From Cardiocondyla obscurior (Eukaryota > Arthropoda > Insecta > Hymenoptera > Formicidae), in the NCBI RefSeq assembly GCF_019399895.1, contig NC_091881.1, positions 374,501 through 438,500 of the forward strand: a DNA stretch of 64,000 nucleotides, given 5' to 3'. A program made the position numbers and the translations under genes. Under the pieces are notes generated by a model, which worked only from the letters and a program-made list of their open reading frames with translations, was not told the DNA's origin and searched no databases. Of this stretch, positions 1 through 12,116 are shown in pieces. Each line of letters starts with the position of its first letter. Position 1 is the first letter of the stretch.

Positions 1-3000
1 GCTACGGCGCCCGCTTGCCCGCCGCGATGATACGACATCGTGCACCGCGGGTCGCCGATCCCCTCGAGCTTCTCCGTCGAGTGCCTGAAATTCATTTTAC
101 TGCATTATTCTCGCGCGAATTCTTTTTTGTTAAAAAAAGTACATGTAAAAGAAAACAGATGTATAAACAGAGCTTTGCTAACAATATTAATTCTCCACGG
201 TTTTAACTTTTAATGTGGAATTCAATTCTGTGATCCCTCAAGCTGTGGAGTGATAAGAATCTCCAGCGTGCAGTTTTTTTTTTTCTTTTTTTAATTCCCA
301 ACGACAAACAGAAACTCACGATATGCGTCAAACTTGATATTTTTATATTTTATTCATTATATAAAAGTAATGAATAAAATACAAAAATTAATTGCTTGAA
401 ATTTTTACTTGTTTTCACACTATTTTTCGACATTGAATAAACATTTGCAAGTGGATTCACACTGCACTCACGAGATTTATCGTAAAAAGTGAGATTTTCT
501 TTCGACAAGTCAAGCTCGAGAAATGGAGTAAGTTTGATGTAGCCCGAAAATCTCTCCTGGCAATCTAAATTCGATGATCGTTCGCACTCCTATCGCGAGT
601 CGGAATTCATTATCAGCCGCAGCGTGCATGTAATACGTGCGTTAACGTAACAGTTTTAACGAATACCATTATCGATAATTGCCCTGCGCAGTGATATAAC
701 ACTGACCTTCGTGACGCGATTGAAAAACCATGTGAAACGTAAAATGGAACAAAACAGAGCACCGCTTTCGGCAGGCTTAATTCAAGCTTTACCTCCGACC
801 TCGAGTTTCTCGTTCGAGCGTATCGTGTCACCTTGCCCTCCTTTTCTATGGAATTTCTCCTGAGATTGCTATATCTAGCAGAGATACGACGGTCCGTCGA
901 GAGTTAAACGCGTCACATTTTTGAAATATATAATATCAGCTTAGAAAGAAATTGTTTTTTTTTCTCGAAAAGATATCGTAAAATAAAGCAAATGACGTCA
1001 GTAAATAGAAAAAAATTTTTAACAATAAGCGCTGCTTGAATGAATTGAATTTGAATCGTACATTCGAAATTTTAGTCTAATAAAATGAACACCTAAGTCA
1101 TTCAGGCAGCGTTACTATTATTACAAGTCTTGATCCTATTCATCTTATTTTGCAACATAGTTCACCGATGATTTCCGCAAGAGACCGTCGTAAACATCGA
1201 AAAAATGTTTCGCTGACGAGCGGAAGAGACGTGCCCGCGATCCTGCCAAATAACGGCGTCGATAGGACGCGGATGTGACGGCCGAAGGAAGGGAGGCAAT
1301 TTTTCTTCCGCAATCTGGCAGCCGTCCCGCTTTTCCGTCGGAGGCTGACGCGCAGTTAGCACGCCGGAATCCAATATAAACCGTGTCGTTTCGGATTTCG
1401 TTAGGAAGCGCCGCGCACCCGCTATGCAACCTCGAAGCGGCGAATCGCGAGACGTGGAGGTCAGTACGGGATACTATAGAGAAATATCCGCGCAGGATAA
1501 TCTCGTGTCAAGGGTACGTAAATCTGAAAGCAGAGAGGAGATATGAATATACAAGTCGTTCAAATCTGCGCGGGTGTATCGTAAGTGATTAAATACTCGA
1601 GAACGCTTGAAAGATTAATGTTCCTTGGATGAGGAACAACAATTAGGAGAATCGCATTAATATACCTGACAATGAAACCCGTATTAGACACGTGCCTCTG
1701 CCTCCCTCATTTCGAATAAAATTGTCGTCTAAGGATTAATAATGGGATATTAATGAAGGGTGCGAAGGGAGACAGCCAGTGGGGAAGGATGGTAACGCAC
1801 ATTCCGTGACTCGGATGGATTACGATACAATTAGCTTACGCAAGACGCGACAAGTGTATCCATGACATAACTCGGTACGTCGCGTTAATTAATTTCGACA
1901 GCGGTCTCTTTATCGTTTAACTGCGAGATCTAGAAAACGGTGTGGATACCTTAAGATATAATCTTCAATATGTAACTCAAGGATATGACTTTGGACTTGC
2001 GTGAGTGCCGGAGATTATCGGAAACCTCACGTATACGTTTGCACGACGCGAAAACAGGCGCGCGAGGTACCGTTTAAAATTCTGTTCAATGTTCTGTAAA
2101 AGAGGGAGAGAGACAGACGCGTTTGAGCGAGAAGAGTGTCGCCGAAGATCGTTCGATTCGTGCACACGTGCGCGTATCGACGACCTTAAGGCTTCGTTGA
2201 GAGTACACGCCATGTAGAAGCGGATAATCGATATTCTATCGTCCACGCCGAGGACATAAACGAGACGGAAAAACATTCGCTCGCGTATCCGTCTCCGTAC
2301 CGGATACAGCCACGAACGAATGTCTCCTTTTTTTCGTCCCGGTTTTTCGCGATGCGGACCGACAGACGGGGGAGAGAAACGGCGCGTGCAGGGTGGAGAT
2401 CGATGCTTTGAAAAGTCAACGAGAGACCGATAGAAACGTGCACGTATAGGCGACATCCGTCCTCCTCAGTCTCATCCTTCGAGTCGTGAAACGCGTGAAA
2501 TTTAAGTGGTCCAGCGCGGGCCGTGGCCCGCGATACGTAAATAACTTTACGGCCACGCGTTTCTCTGCCCCGCGTGTACACCTCTCTCCGCTTTCTTTTT
2601 ATATCTCCTCCCGCGATCTCGAAAAGGGTGTATTAATAGTGCGCAGGAACTATGAAAATTTTTGGCCATCGGGTCGTCGCTTCGAGATTCGCTTCGGCAA
2701 AGAAAATCCTGGGTGCTTACGTTGCTACGTAATGGGAGTCAAAAAAACTGCACGGTCACGACACGACCTCCGACCTCGCCAGAGTCCAGACGGTGCGGAA
2801 ATCGTTATGGAAATCGGACGTCACGGTGGGAAGGCGACCGGCAGACTCGCTGCGCGTCACGATCGCGAATCTCCAAAGCACGCTGTCCTACCAAGAAAAA
2901 AAAAGTTTTACTAAAAATACAAAATTCAATTATCTGAATCACAGTCTTCGAAATTATTTTTTGGGGATTTTCTAGATAAAAAAAAAAAAAAGAAAAATCT

Positions 3001-3907
3001 TATTTCTAATCTTGAGACTTTCTCCATATTTCTTTTGCAGTAAGAACGCTTTGTACTCTAATTGAATTAATATTTAACGTGTCTGCCGTGATCAATAATA
3101 AATAAAAATTTAGAAGATATATACTTGAATTTAAATGTCAAGTTAGATTCCAGGACTCTGTGTTTCTTAAAGGGACAGTCGGCTCGGCGCTACTTTTTCT
3201 TTTCTCTGGAAATCTTCGCTGGTAATCGCACACCTAAAAAAAGGAATCCATGAGACCAACGTTACAATTATGAACTGGGAATATTAAAGTTGTGGCTGCC
3301 GCAAGAAACAAACTTGCGAAAATTTGTAATAATCTAACAAACCCCGTGTTAACATTTGAGATTAATAAATCATATTTTTCGACTGCGCCCAGGACTTTCT
3401 CTGCGTTCTTTTTTCTACCTTTCCCTCCTGCATATAATTAATTATTTGAAGTCTCATTACCGGTTCTTTCATCTCTCATTCCCAGAGAAACCGTCGTGCG
3501 GGACCACGACGTCTGGCTCGGCAGTGCGTTTCCATTTCTCTTACCTTCCTGTTTTTTTTTTTTTCTTTCTTTTTCTTTTATAAATAATTTGTTTCGGACG
3601 CATACACGCGGCGGGGCAAAGAGGGAAGGGGAGGGTAACCGTCGCGCGCGCGTATCGATATCCACGAATATTTTTATCGAACGCGTCGACGGCCGGATAA
3701 CCTAACCCCCTGCGAGGTCGGGGAACGGCTCGCCCCCTTTGTGACGCAAAAGGAGAAAAGGAGAAAGACGGAAACGTGGAAGTCACGCGAATCGCAGATG
3801 CACGCACGTCACGAAGATCGTCTCGATGCGGAAAAGCGTCGTGGTGAGAGCCGATCGACGAGGAAAAGAAATAGGCCACGAAGGGCTCGAAGGGACAAAA
3901 TACTCAC
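1..3907. other. Non-coding flank, no recognised gene
   Basis: I see no recognisable protein here. AT-rich sequence alternates with CpG-rich patches at about 1-120, 1200-1450 and 1980-2850. The open frames in those patches, the longest being 159 codons on the minus strand at 1977-2456, are rich in Arg, Ser and Pro and look like chance products of GC-rich DNA. Homopolymer runs such as the A run near 2978-2990 are present. The patches could be promoters or 5' UTR exons of genes outside the window, but nothing in the sequence decides this. Confidence 0.5.
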
Positions 3908-4890
3908 AACTTTGACGAGGTTGCACGACGAGGCCAAGCTGGGGGTGAAGTCTCGGGGAGGTAACGAACACTCCGGGGAGAAAAGATTCGCTCACCACTC
4001 GCGATATCTAACGACCGCTCGCGTTATTCCGCCGCTCATGACCCGCGCGTGATTTTCTCCCGCCGGGGGGAGGCAGAACCGAAGAGAACGAACGAAAAAC
4101 GAAAAGCGAGAAGTCAAAGGAAAGAGAAGAGACCTACCACGGGCGGGCCGCGCTGGTCACGAGCGGACGCGGACGCGGAGAGCGCGGTGCGACTGCCCGT
4201 CGTCTACGGAGAACGGTAGGGAGAGGTGGAAGGAAAGGAGGCCGCGGTGCGAGGGGGGATCGCGTGAGCCATCCCGACGGTGGTGCCGACGCGGTGACGT
4301 CACCGCCGGGAACGTACGCGCTCCGGATTCCGACGACGGTGTGTCGGTAACGGGCCGCGGGTGAGACGGCGGGGAGGAGGCCGCGATCGATTCCCTCCAC
4401 GGACGTCGTTTCCCGGCTTCGCCGTTTTTTTTTCTTTTTTTCTCTACGCTCGCTCTCGCGCGCGCGGGCGCGCACGGACAAGGCGGAATGCAGAACGGCG
4501 GCGACGTCGCGTCTCGCGCGGCGCCGATATTCCTCATCGGACGTTATTTACCTCTGATCGAGATCTCCTGGCGCGGGCAACACTCCGTGGCTCGTCGAGC
4601 CGCGAGATTATCGGCACTGATATACGCCAGCAATGCGCGCGCGGACAAAATGGCGATGCGTGGCGACCGATTTCCGCGTTGACAGTCATCGGCATCCTTC
4701 GCGCGTGCGACGGCGGCTGGCGACGACGGCGGTGGCCCGAGCCGCGGTTTGCGCAGATGATTATGCGCCGCGGGCGGCCCCCGCGTATAACCCCGACATG
4801 GCGCCTTGGTCGCGAACACCCGCCGGAAGTGGACGCCCGATGCGGGCGCCGCTGAAGATCGGCGGCGCGAAAAACCTCGCTCGTTGAAAA
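3908..4890 (-). promoter_or_regulatory. CpG-rich island, possible leftward 5' exon
   Basis: About 1 kb of strongly GC- and CpG-rich DNA stands out from the AT-rich surroundings. Read on the minus strand, a good 5' splice site (GTGAGT) begins at 3907, so an untranslated first exon of a gene running left is possible. No convincing coding frame was found. The overlapping open frames are low-complexity Arg/Pro/Ser. The island also lies about 0.5 kb upstream of the plus-strand receptor gene at 5416 and could serve as its distal promoter. The promoter role is inferred from composition and the splice site only. Confidence 0.35.
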
Positions 4891-5415
4891 CGAAAAAAAT
4901 GCGAGTTGCTAATCTGTCTTATAATTACCTTTTCATAGATTACGTTTACCCGAGATTAAAAGTAAAAAACTATATTTAATGTTTTTTTTTATTAATCTCT
5001 GTTTTATCCAAATAGATTTTTTTTCGTGAGACTTTTTAAATTTCCTTTAACCCTTCGACTTTTAGAATTTTAGTTTATTATATTTTACACAGTCATATTC
5101 CCTTGACGTCGTAATTATCAATCGTGCTGAAGATAAAACACTGTTAATTGACAATTGATAAGATAACGATTGGCTATCGACGAATCCAGCGAAAAGATAG
5201 TATATTTACGAAAATGCTACAGATCGCGAAAGCATTTTATTGTCACGTCAAATTTTGCATTCCATCCTGCATTCTACGTTACACGAACGTATAAAAATTA
5301 CACTTACAATTTGTATTCCTCTAGAAAACTGCATGCGAACGACATCTACGTTGCGCGAACGCCATCGTAATTGTCCATTGACTTGTTAGAGGTTAGAGGT
5401 ACAAAATACGGCCAA

Positions 5416-6809
5416 ATGTCAGCGAGAGCGAACCTGAGGAAGATGAGGTGTTACGATGCGACGATCGTTGTGATTTCGTTATTTCTAATATTCTTCTGCG
5501 ACCCGACGTCATCCGAATGTACGCAGCAGGGACCCTGTATCTGCGTATTACCGGACGGCCGCTATTACAATGTAACCGGCCTCGCTGATTCAGAGTTGGT
5601 AGATCACGAATTGTTAACCTATCCGTCTGATAGTTTTCCTTTGTTTTTGCGTCGTACAAAATGTCTAATATTGCTTTCGAAAAGAAATTATGAATATACG
5701 ACTTCGCTCTTTCGCGGCAAAACAGCTTGACAAATTGTTTAAATAAATGTAATTTTTTTTTAAGTTTTTTTTATGATTTTATGCATAAAACAATTTTATA
5801 TTTCTTTATTCTTCTTATTTTTCTATAAATACAGCATTCGTCATTTTTTACACTTTTAGTATTTAAGTACTGGACACTCCATTTATCACATATCTAAATG
5901 TCTTCAATATTTATTTAAAACTTATCTGATATTTGTAAAATAATGTATAAAATATTAATTGGTTTATTAATTTTCAGACCATTTAGAGATAGTAAAAATA
6001 ATTTGACAGTATTATTTCATCCCTGCACAAATGTACAAATGTTACTAAATAACAAAACATGTGGGCAGAATGGACAGAAAGTTTCAGTAAGTTCTATAAT
6101 TTTAGAATTTTTATTATTAAAAAAAAAAGTCATGGTTTACTACAGGTAATGCAGTATGCTTTGCAGTATTTTAATTAAGTATTACTTATTTTTGCAGCTA
6201 TGTATGAATAATACCCTTACCTTATTATATGGAACAGTAGAAGAAACACAAATGAAATGGTCAACTGAAGGCAACTGTCCAACTTTTGAAGTGCACCATA
6301 ATGATACCAAATGGATAATAGATATTATATGTCAGAAGGAAAACAGAATAAGTTTCTCACTTGATTATCCACTTTCTCCTAGCTCTAAAACACATGTAAA
6401 TATCAATAATTTGATGTATTGTTGCAGCAATAGTACATATGTATAAATTATTTATTACTTACAGAGGTTAACATTAGCATCATCATATGGGTGTATAATA
6501 CAGCCAGAACAAGGATTGTCAACAGGTTCTATCTTAGTTATTATATCTTTTGCCATTGTTGTCCTGTACTTCATCAGTGGTGTTGTTGCATTGAAAACTT
6601 TGAGAGGAGCAACAGGCAGGCAAATGGTGCCCAATCATGATTTTTGGTGCAAACTTCCCTCACTAGTCAGAGTAAGTGGCCATAATGCTTCTAATAAGGT
6701 GATAACAGTTGATATTTTATATGATTAAGAATATTGTATTATCATTTTTCAGGATGGCATTGTCTTCACCTTTAATTGTTGTCGAGCAGGTAGCTACGAA
6801 AGAATATAA
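5416..6809 (+). CDS. CD-mannose-6-phosphate-receptor / Atg27-like membrane protein
   Basis: Five exons are modelled: 5416-5612, 5978-6086, 6198-6395, 6465-6671 and 6753-6809, giving 255 aa. The last four junctions have good GT/AG sites and keep frame. The exon 1 donor (GTTAAC) is weak and was chosen mainly because it keeps frame, so that end is uncertain. An in-frame ATG at 5443 starts a clear signal peptide (hydrophobic VVISLFLIFF). A Cys-rich lumenal domain with many Asn-X-Ser/Thr sites (NVT, NLT, NNKT, NNT, NDT) follows, then one membrane segment at about residues 188-211. The cytosolic tail FWCKLPSLVRDG resembles the CD-MPR tail motif (FW...L..L...DG). The protein ends in YERI, a tyrosine sorting signal of the YxxPhi type. 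The family role is carrying lysosomal or autophagy cargo through Golgi and endosomes. Ligand binding is not shown here. Confidence 0.72.
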
Positions 6810-7950
6810 TTTGCGGATATACGACGTCTTTGTTACATCGTTTCGATTTAATATTTATAATATAAGTGTGCGATTGCAGTTTAGTGTATCATAAGTCGTC
6901 CATCTATATTCAAAATTATTTTTCTATCTATACTATCTTTGGTGTTACAGTAAAACTGTATATTTCTTGAAGCTAATAGAGTTTATAATAGTTAGAAATA
7001 TTTGCTTGCGTACGTTAATTTGATAATTTATTTACAATCGGTTTACTATGCATTTAACATTGGTTTCATTACTCGTTTATCATATTAAAAAAGCACAGTA
7101 TATACATTGCAAATTGTGATATGTTTAATGCGATGCTACGTGCCAATGTTTTTGTAAAACAGATATTTCAATATAATTTATGACATAAAACCAATTTATA
7201 TAATGTGTATAACTGTTGCAAGCTATACACATAATGAACATCTCAGAACAGAGGAAACATGATTTACACACCAAAGAATTTGTTAGTCTTTTCGAACAAT
7301 GAATATGTTTGTTTGAAAGTATCTATCAATGTACATTTAAAAACCACGGTAAAAGCGATTGTGAATTACGTAAGTTACTAATAATGTCAGTAGATATTTT
7401 GACTGCAAGGGCCTAGATGTTAAGATCGGCCATTCTCACAAACATATTTTTCTCCGTAAAGATTTTTCTCCATAAATATATTTTTTATAAACTTTACTAA
7501 TACTAGTAAATTTTCAAAAGAAAAAAAAATTAGGTTTTTGTACAATTAGAGTATTTTTGATCTCTTCTATACAACAAAAAGATATTGTTCAGTTATATGT
7601 AGGCGCTTAGACCCTTGTATAGTCGGTAACGACATGGAACTGGTGATAATGTGATGTTTTATTAACAAATTCTCTAATAATACAAAAATATAAATATCTA
7701 CATAGACACATTTTATATATCGCTTTTTTATACTTCTACGTGTGTACGCGTGTAAAAAGTGATTTACTTGCTAATCGGATTAATATACCGCTAAATATGA
7801 TGAAACAAAAATTATTCGTTATTTACATTCCTTTGTAATTTCCATACTAAAAATACTTATTGTAGTGTGTATTAGTAACATTTTTCTAAATTGTTTGAAC
7901 TGCTAATTTGACAATCAGATAATAAATAATGGTATTTCAAATGAGATTTA

Positions 7951-8078
7951 CAGCCTTGGATAAAAGTGTTTGCCACTTAAATAAAATCTTGGTAACAAAA
8001 ATTAGTTTTTATTAAATTTAAAGTAACTTTTACTTATATAGGCTTTACTTAGGTGGCAAACACCTTTGGCCAAGGCTG
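7951..8078. mobile_element. 128-bp Tc1-like MITE, copy 1 (intact)
   Basis: The element begins CAGCCTTGG and ends CCAAGGCTG, and it is flanked on both sides by TA, the target duplication typical of Tc1/mariner transposition. The terminal inverted repeats extend inward for at least 35 bp (AAAGTGTTTGCCAC type). The AT-rich centre is itself largely palindromic. There is no coding capacity. Three related copies occur at 12004, 19243 and 26578. The Tc1-like assignment rests on the TTGGCCAAAAGTG end and the TA duplication. Confidence 0.85.
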
Positions 8079-9184
8079 TAAATGCAAATTCATGAAAACA
8101 CGCATACGCTGTAATGACTTATTTTCGCATTTACAAGGAGCAGTATGATTTGCCATACATTAAGTATAAATTACGTATTTTAAAATTTACAATTCTTACA
8201 GCATTTTCGAACTGGAACACTTATTTTACATATACATTATTAAATATTAAGTAAACTTACATTTCTACTTCGGCAAAAACGTTTACAAATCTAAAGTCGA
8301 GCTGTTACCCTTTTTTTTTTTTACAGGTTTCTTATCATCCATTGTTTTACATATTTAAACTTTAAATTCAAATTAATATCTTATTATTTTATCTGAAAGT
8401 AAAAAAGGTAGATTATAATTCCAACATTTTTTAATTTATACCTCGTGAATCTGTTAATTAAACGCAGTCGAAGCTCCTTACAAAACTCGACGCCTGATTA
8501 AAAGTTGTAAATAAAGACGTAATCGAGAGAAGCAAGCGTGTAATTAGTTAATGAAAGAAAAAAGACAAGACAAAAAAAAAAAAAAAACAGAAGAGGAAAT
8601 AATAAGTCTGTTGCAATGACTTGTTATATTTCAGTTCTCGCTGACCGAATCGCGAAATAAGTCCGACCATATCTGTTCTTGTTGGCGAAATCCGGTACGA
8701 ATATTTGTTAATCGGACGAATTTGCGAAAAATTGATAGCGCCGCATATTTTGCGTTGCGGATTAAAAAAAAAAAAAAAAAAAAAAAAAATACCGGATATT
8801 AATCGCTAGAGAACGCGTGCAGAGCAAAATATGCACATTTTCCATCCCGTGCAATATGACGGGGTCACAGCTCGGGATGCGAGAATGATGCAACTGCTGC
8901 TGGGGGTCCGCGATTCAGTGATAAACAATCGTATTACCGCGTGATATCTCCATGACTCTTCGCTGGTGCAATCATCCCATGTTCTCTCTTTTTCTCTCTA
9001 TATTTCTTTTTTTTTTCTTTCTCTCTCTCTTTCTCTCAATAGTCTCTCACTCTCGCAAACAACTCAATTCTCGCCATTCCTCTCCGGCGACTGATAACGC
9101 GATTGCTACACGATGAAAGCATGGATCTCTGGCGTGTATTTAGAACGAAGTATCAAATTTCATCTCTTAACTTATTCGTCGCTC

Positions 9185-9340
9185 GTTACAATTTCAAAAT
9201 TTCTCTTTGTCTCGCGATTATATTAAATAATAAATTCAGACGTAAAACGACCGTGCAGGTGACTCGCGCGTCTAATATTTTATTACGCGAATAGGCATTA
9301 CATTGTTATTTATTGTCGATCGCGGTCGCCCTATATTCGG
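9185..9340 (+). repeat. Dispersed repeat, arm 1 (inverted copy at 23.2 kb)
   Basis: The segment around 9242-9334 matches the reverse complement of 23195-23292. Shared blocks include GTAAAACGACCGTGCAGGTG, TTTTATTACGCG and TGTCGATCGCGGTCG. Weaker similarity with indels extends leftward to about 9185. There is no coding capacity. It could be an undescribed non-autonomous element or a segmental copy. Confidence 0.75.
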
Positions 9341-11868
9341 CTGCTCTTTGTAAAATTCACCTTCGTCATAAAATTACCAAAAATTAATTATAAATTCATG
9401 CAAGGTCCGAACAGGCCGAAAGAGGGGAAAGCGTATAATCCACGTTTAAATGCCACAGTCACGTATAACTGTATGCAGTTCGGTATGCAGTTTCAACGAC
9501 GCCAAACTGCATCTTCAGTTTGCTTAATTCGCATGGGGTTGTTCCGCACGGATTGTTCGCGAGGGAGCATTTTGTTGAGATCCTGTTGTTTTATTTTATT
9601 TTATTTTATATTTTTATTTCGTTTAATTCTTTTCCCGCTACCATTCTCTCGCTACAGTCTGTCCTTTCCCTAGAAATAATTTTATTTCAGCGAATAAAAA
9701 ATTTTCTGCCGCTCAATTTTCTTCGAGCCGCACGTTGCTCGCGAAAAATTCCCAAGCGCTTTCACGCGTGCAATTTACGTATGCGGTTTCAGGGGAGAAA
9801 GAAATAAGAACCGACCGGAGAAAATAGTAGCGAGTATCGGTTGCATAAATCACGACGGACCTTCTCTATTTTTCCGAAGACTGGCTCAGGGGCAAGGAAA
9901 TGCGGAACATGGTACTAAATTCGTAAAAGTTCATCGACGAGGCACGCTTCACATTCGGCTGGTTTCATCCTCACATTGGTACCTACATCATGTTTATTTT
10001 ATACGTGGAATTTGTGTTTTCTCAAATGAGCCTTGAAGCAGCGCGGAGCGACTGCTCAAGAAACGCAGGTGTTCTAAGGAATGATTAAATTGTTATCTTA
10101 TTGATAAAGTGGGTTGTAAAATATTAAATTTATACATAACGAATCGACAGCCTGTTTAAAATTAATAGCTTATTTCAACTTAGATTTAAATCCTTAGTTC
10201 ACGTATTTTTAATAAAGCCACCGAAAAATAAAAAAAAAAAAATAAAAAATATATTTTGGTCGCAAAGGAGCCTACATCAGGAGGAGAACATATCGTTCGG
10301 AAAGATATTAACCGAGCGTTTTATGGGGATCAGTTTCCGGTCTACTGAGAATATCGTTCGGTTAACACCGTCGATATCGCGAAATGTTTTGCGCTTCTTG
10401 TGTCACAAGTCGATCGTATTTGCGGTATCCTACCACCGTTCGCAATTCCTGGACCTTCCTCGAGGGAGATCTTCCCGTTCTGTTCGGAAATCCTGGTACC
10501 TTCTCTCTCAGCGAACATAGCACGGGACTGATGCAGTTATTGAGCGCGTTTCGCGCTATAAAACCTTGCGGGCTCCAAGCGCCATCCGAGAATCATTTGC
10601 GGATGATTGATGTCGCCGCGTCTCATCTCGTAAAACTATGTATTTACGTTATTTAAACGCCGCAAAATATAAGAAACGTCTTATTGCTTAACGTCGATTA
10701 TTTTAATATCAGTAGAACAGTTCAATATTCGTAAGCATCAAAGTGAAAGATCACTGAAAGACGGCCACTTTCGATCTAGATTTCTTTTTCTTTCTTTTTT
10801 GAAACAATAGAAGAAAAAGAACGGGAAGTCTATGTTGCGCGTAGTGCGATGACATGTTTCGATTTCGCTTTGTGAGCTGTCTAACTGTAGCGGATACTTG
10901 CTGGTATCGGCAGCTTTCAGCTGCGACCGAGAAAAATACGTCAACATCTCGTTAAACGGGGGTAGTCTTGTCTTATCGATAAGAGTGTCAGTACGAACGC
11001 GGCGGGGAAAAGAGAGAGGAGGCACGCCGATATACTGGAATTAACTGGTTACGCGTAAGTGAACTCGAGACCCCACCGAGGCGGCGGGAGAGTGAAACGA
11101 AAAAAAGCTGGAGATAACGCTCACATGATTCAAGGGAGATAGAAGAAGAGAGAGAGAGAAAGAGAAAGATAGGGTATCGGATCACCGAAGACCGGTCTCC
11201 GACGGCTATTTCAAATTTATCCGATGGTTATTACTAAATAAATGTAGTTCTAATTACAATTCCATGCGATTTAACGGGTATGCTGCCGCCGCCTCGCATC
11301 AATATCACATTTGTAATACTGGTATCGGTAAGCTTCTCGGAAAGCGAATGAGACTGAAATAACCGGGGCATCCTAAACAAGCGGACCGTTGATTTTCCGG
11401 GGGACGTAATTGTTATGCGGAACTAGATTAATTGCCGTTCGATCCGGTTAAAACGGCCCGACCGCCTCCCCATTGTTCGCAGATAACGACCCATATTTCT
11501 TTCTCTCTCATTTTTTTTTCTTTTTTTCTTTTATAATATCTCTGAAGAAACTGGGTATAAAAACGTGTGGCGTTTAATAGCGGCGACTTGTTGTTATGTC
11601 GCAAAAGACAACTTTGCAATAATGAAGTTATTTTCCACGCTGATAAGATAACGCGGTCCGCTGGGGGTACCGGAGAGTCAGATGATTTCTCGTTACTCGA
11701 TGACGCCTGACGATATCACCCAGCTGAATGACGCACAGAAACAAGCGTTATTATTTGGGCTGACATGCGAAAACAATATACGCGCGAATCATCCGCTTTA
11801 TTGGCTTTAAACGAGGCACGTAATTACGGGCTGATTTAATAAATCGAATTAATTTGTATAGGAGTATT

Positions 11869-12002
11869 GGTTTCGACGAGATCTCTGACGATGTCGCCGT
11901 TCCCGCTTACTTTGTACGCCGTAGCGAAATTTTTTCAACCGGTGCCTCGATCTCACCGTGAACACCGATAAAACGACTTATGCTCCACGACGTCTCAGAT
12001 AT
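11869..12002 (+). repeat. 220-bp-family dispersed repeat, copy 1 (partial)
   Basis: This is a near-identical relative of the repeats at 22350-22571 and 22801-23020. Shared blocks are GACGAGATCTCTGAC, ATGTCGCCGTTCCCG, AATTTTTTCAACCGGTG and CACGACGTCTCAGATAT. The copy stops exactly where a MITE begins at 12004, so its right third is missing or displaced. No encoded function is recognised. Confidence 0.8.
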
Positions 12003-12003
12003 T

Positions 12004-12116
12004 CAGTCTTAATCAAAAGTGTTTGCCACCTAAATAAAACCTCGGTAACGAAAATTATTTTTTATTAAATTTGAAGTAACTTTTAATTATTGAGGCTTTA
12101 CTTAGATGACAAACAC
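12004..12116. mobile_element. Tc1-like MITE, copy 2 (right end degraded)
   Basis: The left end CAGTCTTAATCAAAAGTG and the interior match the MITE at 7951. The right terminal repeat is recognisable up to AAACACT and then diverges, so the outer end is lost. It abuts the 220-bp-family repeat on its left, which suggests insertion into or beside that repeat. Confidence 0.75.

Noticed and set aside
1977..2456. 159-codon minus-strand open frame
   Set aside because: Arg/Ser-rich translation of a CpG-rich patch, with other long frames overlapping it in several phases. No motif, signal or splice context.
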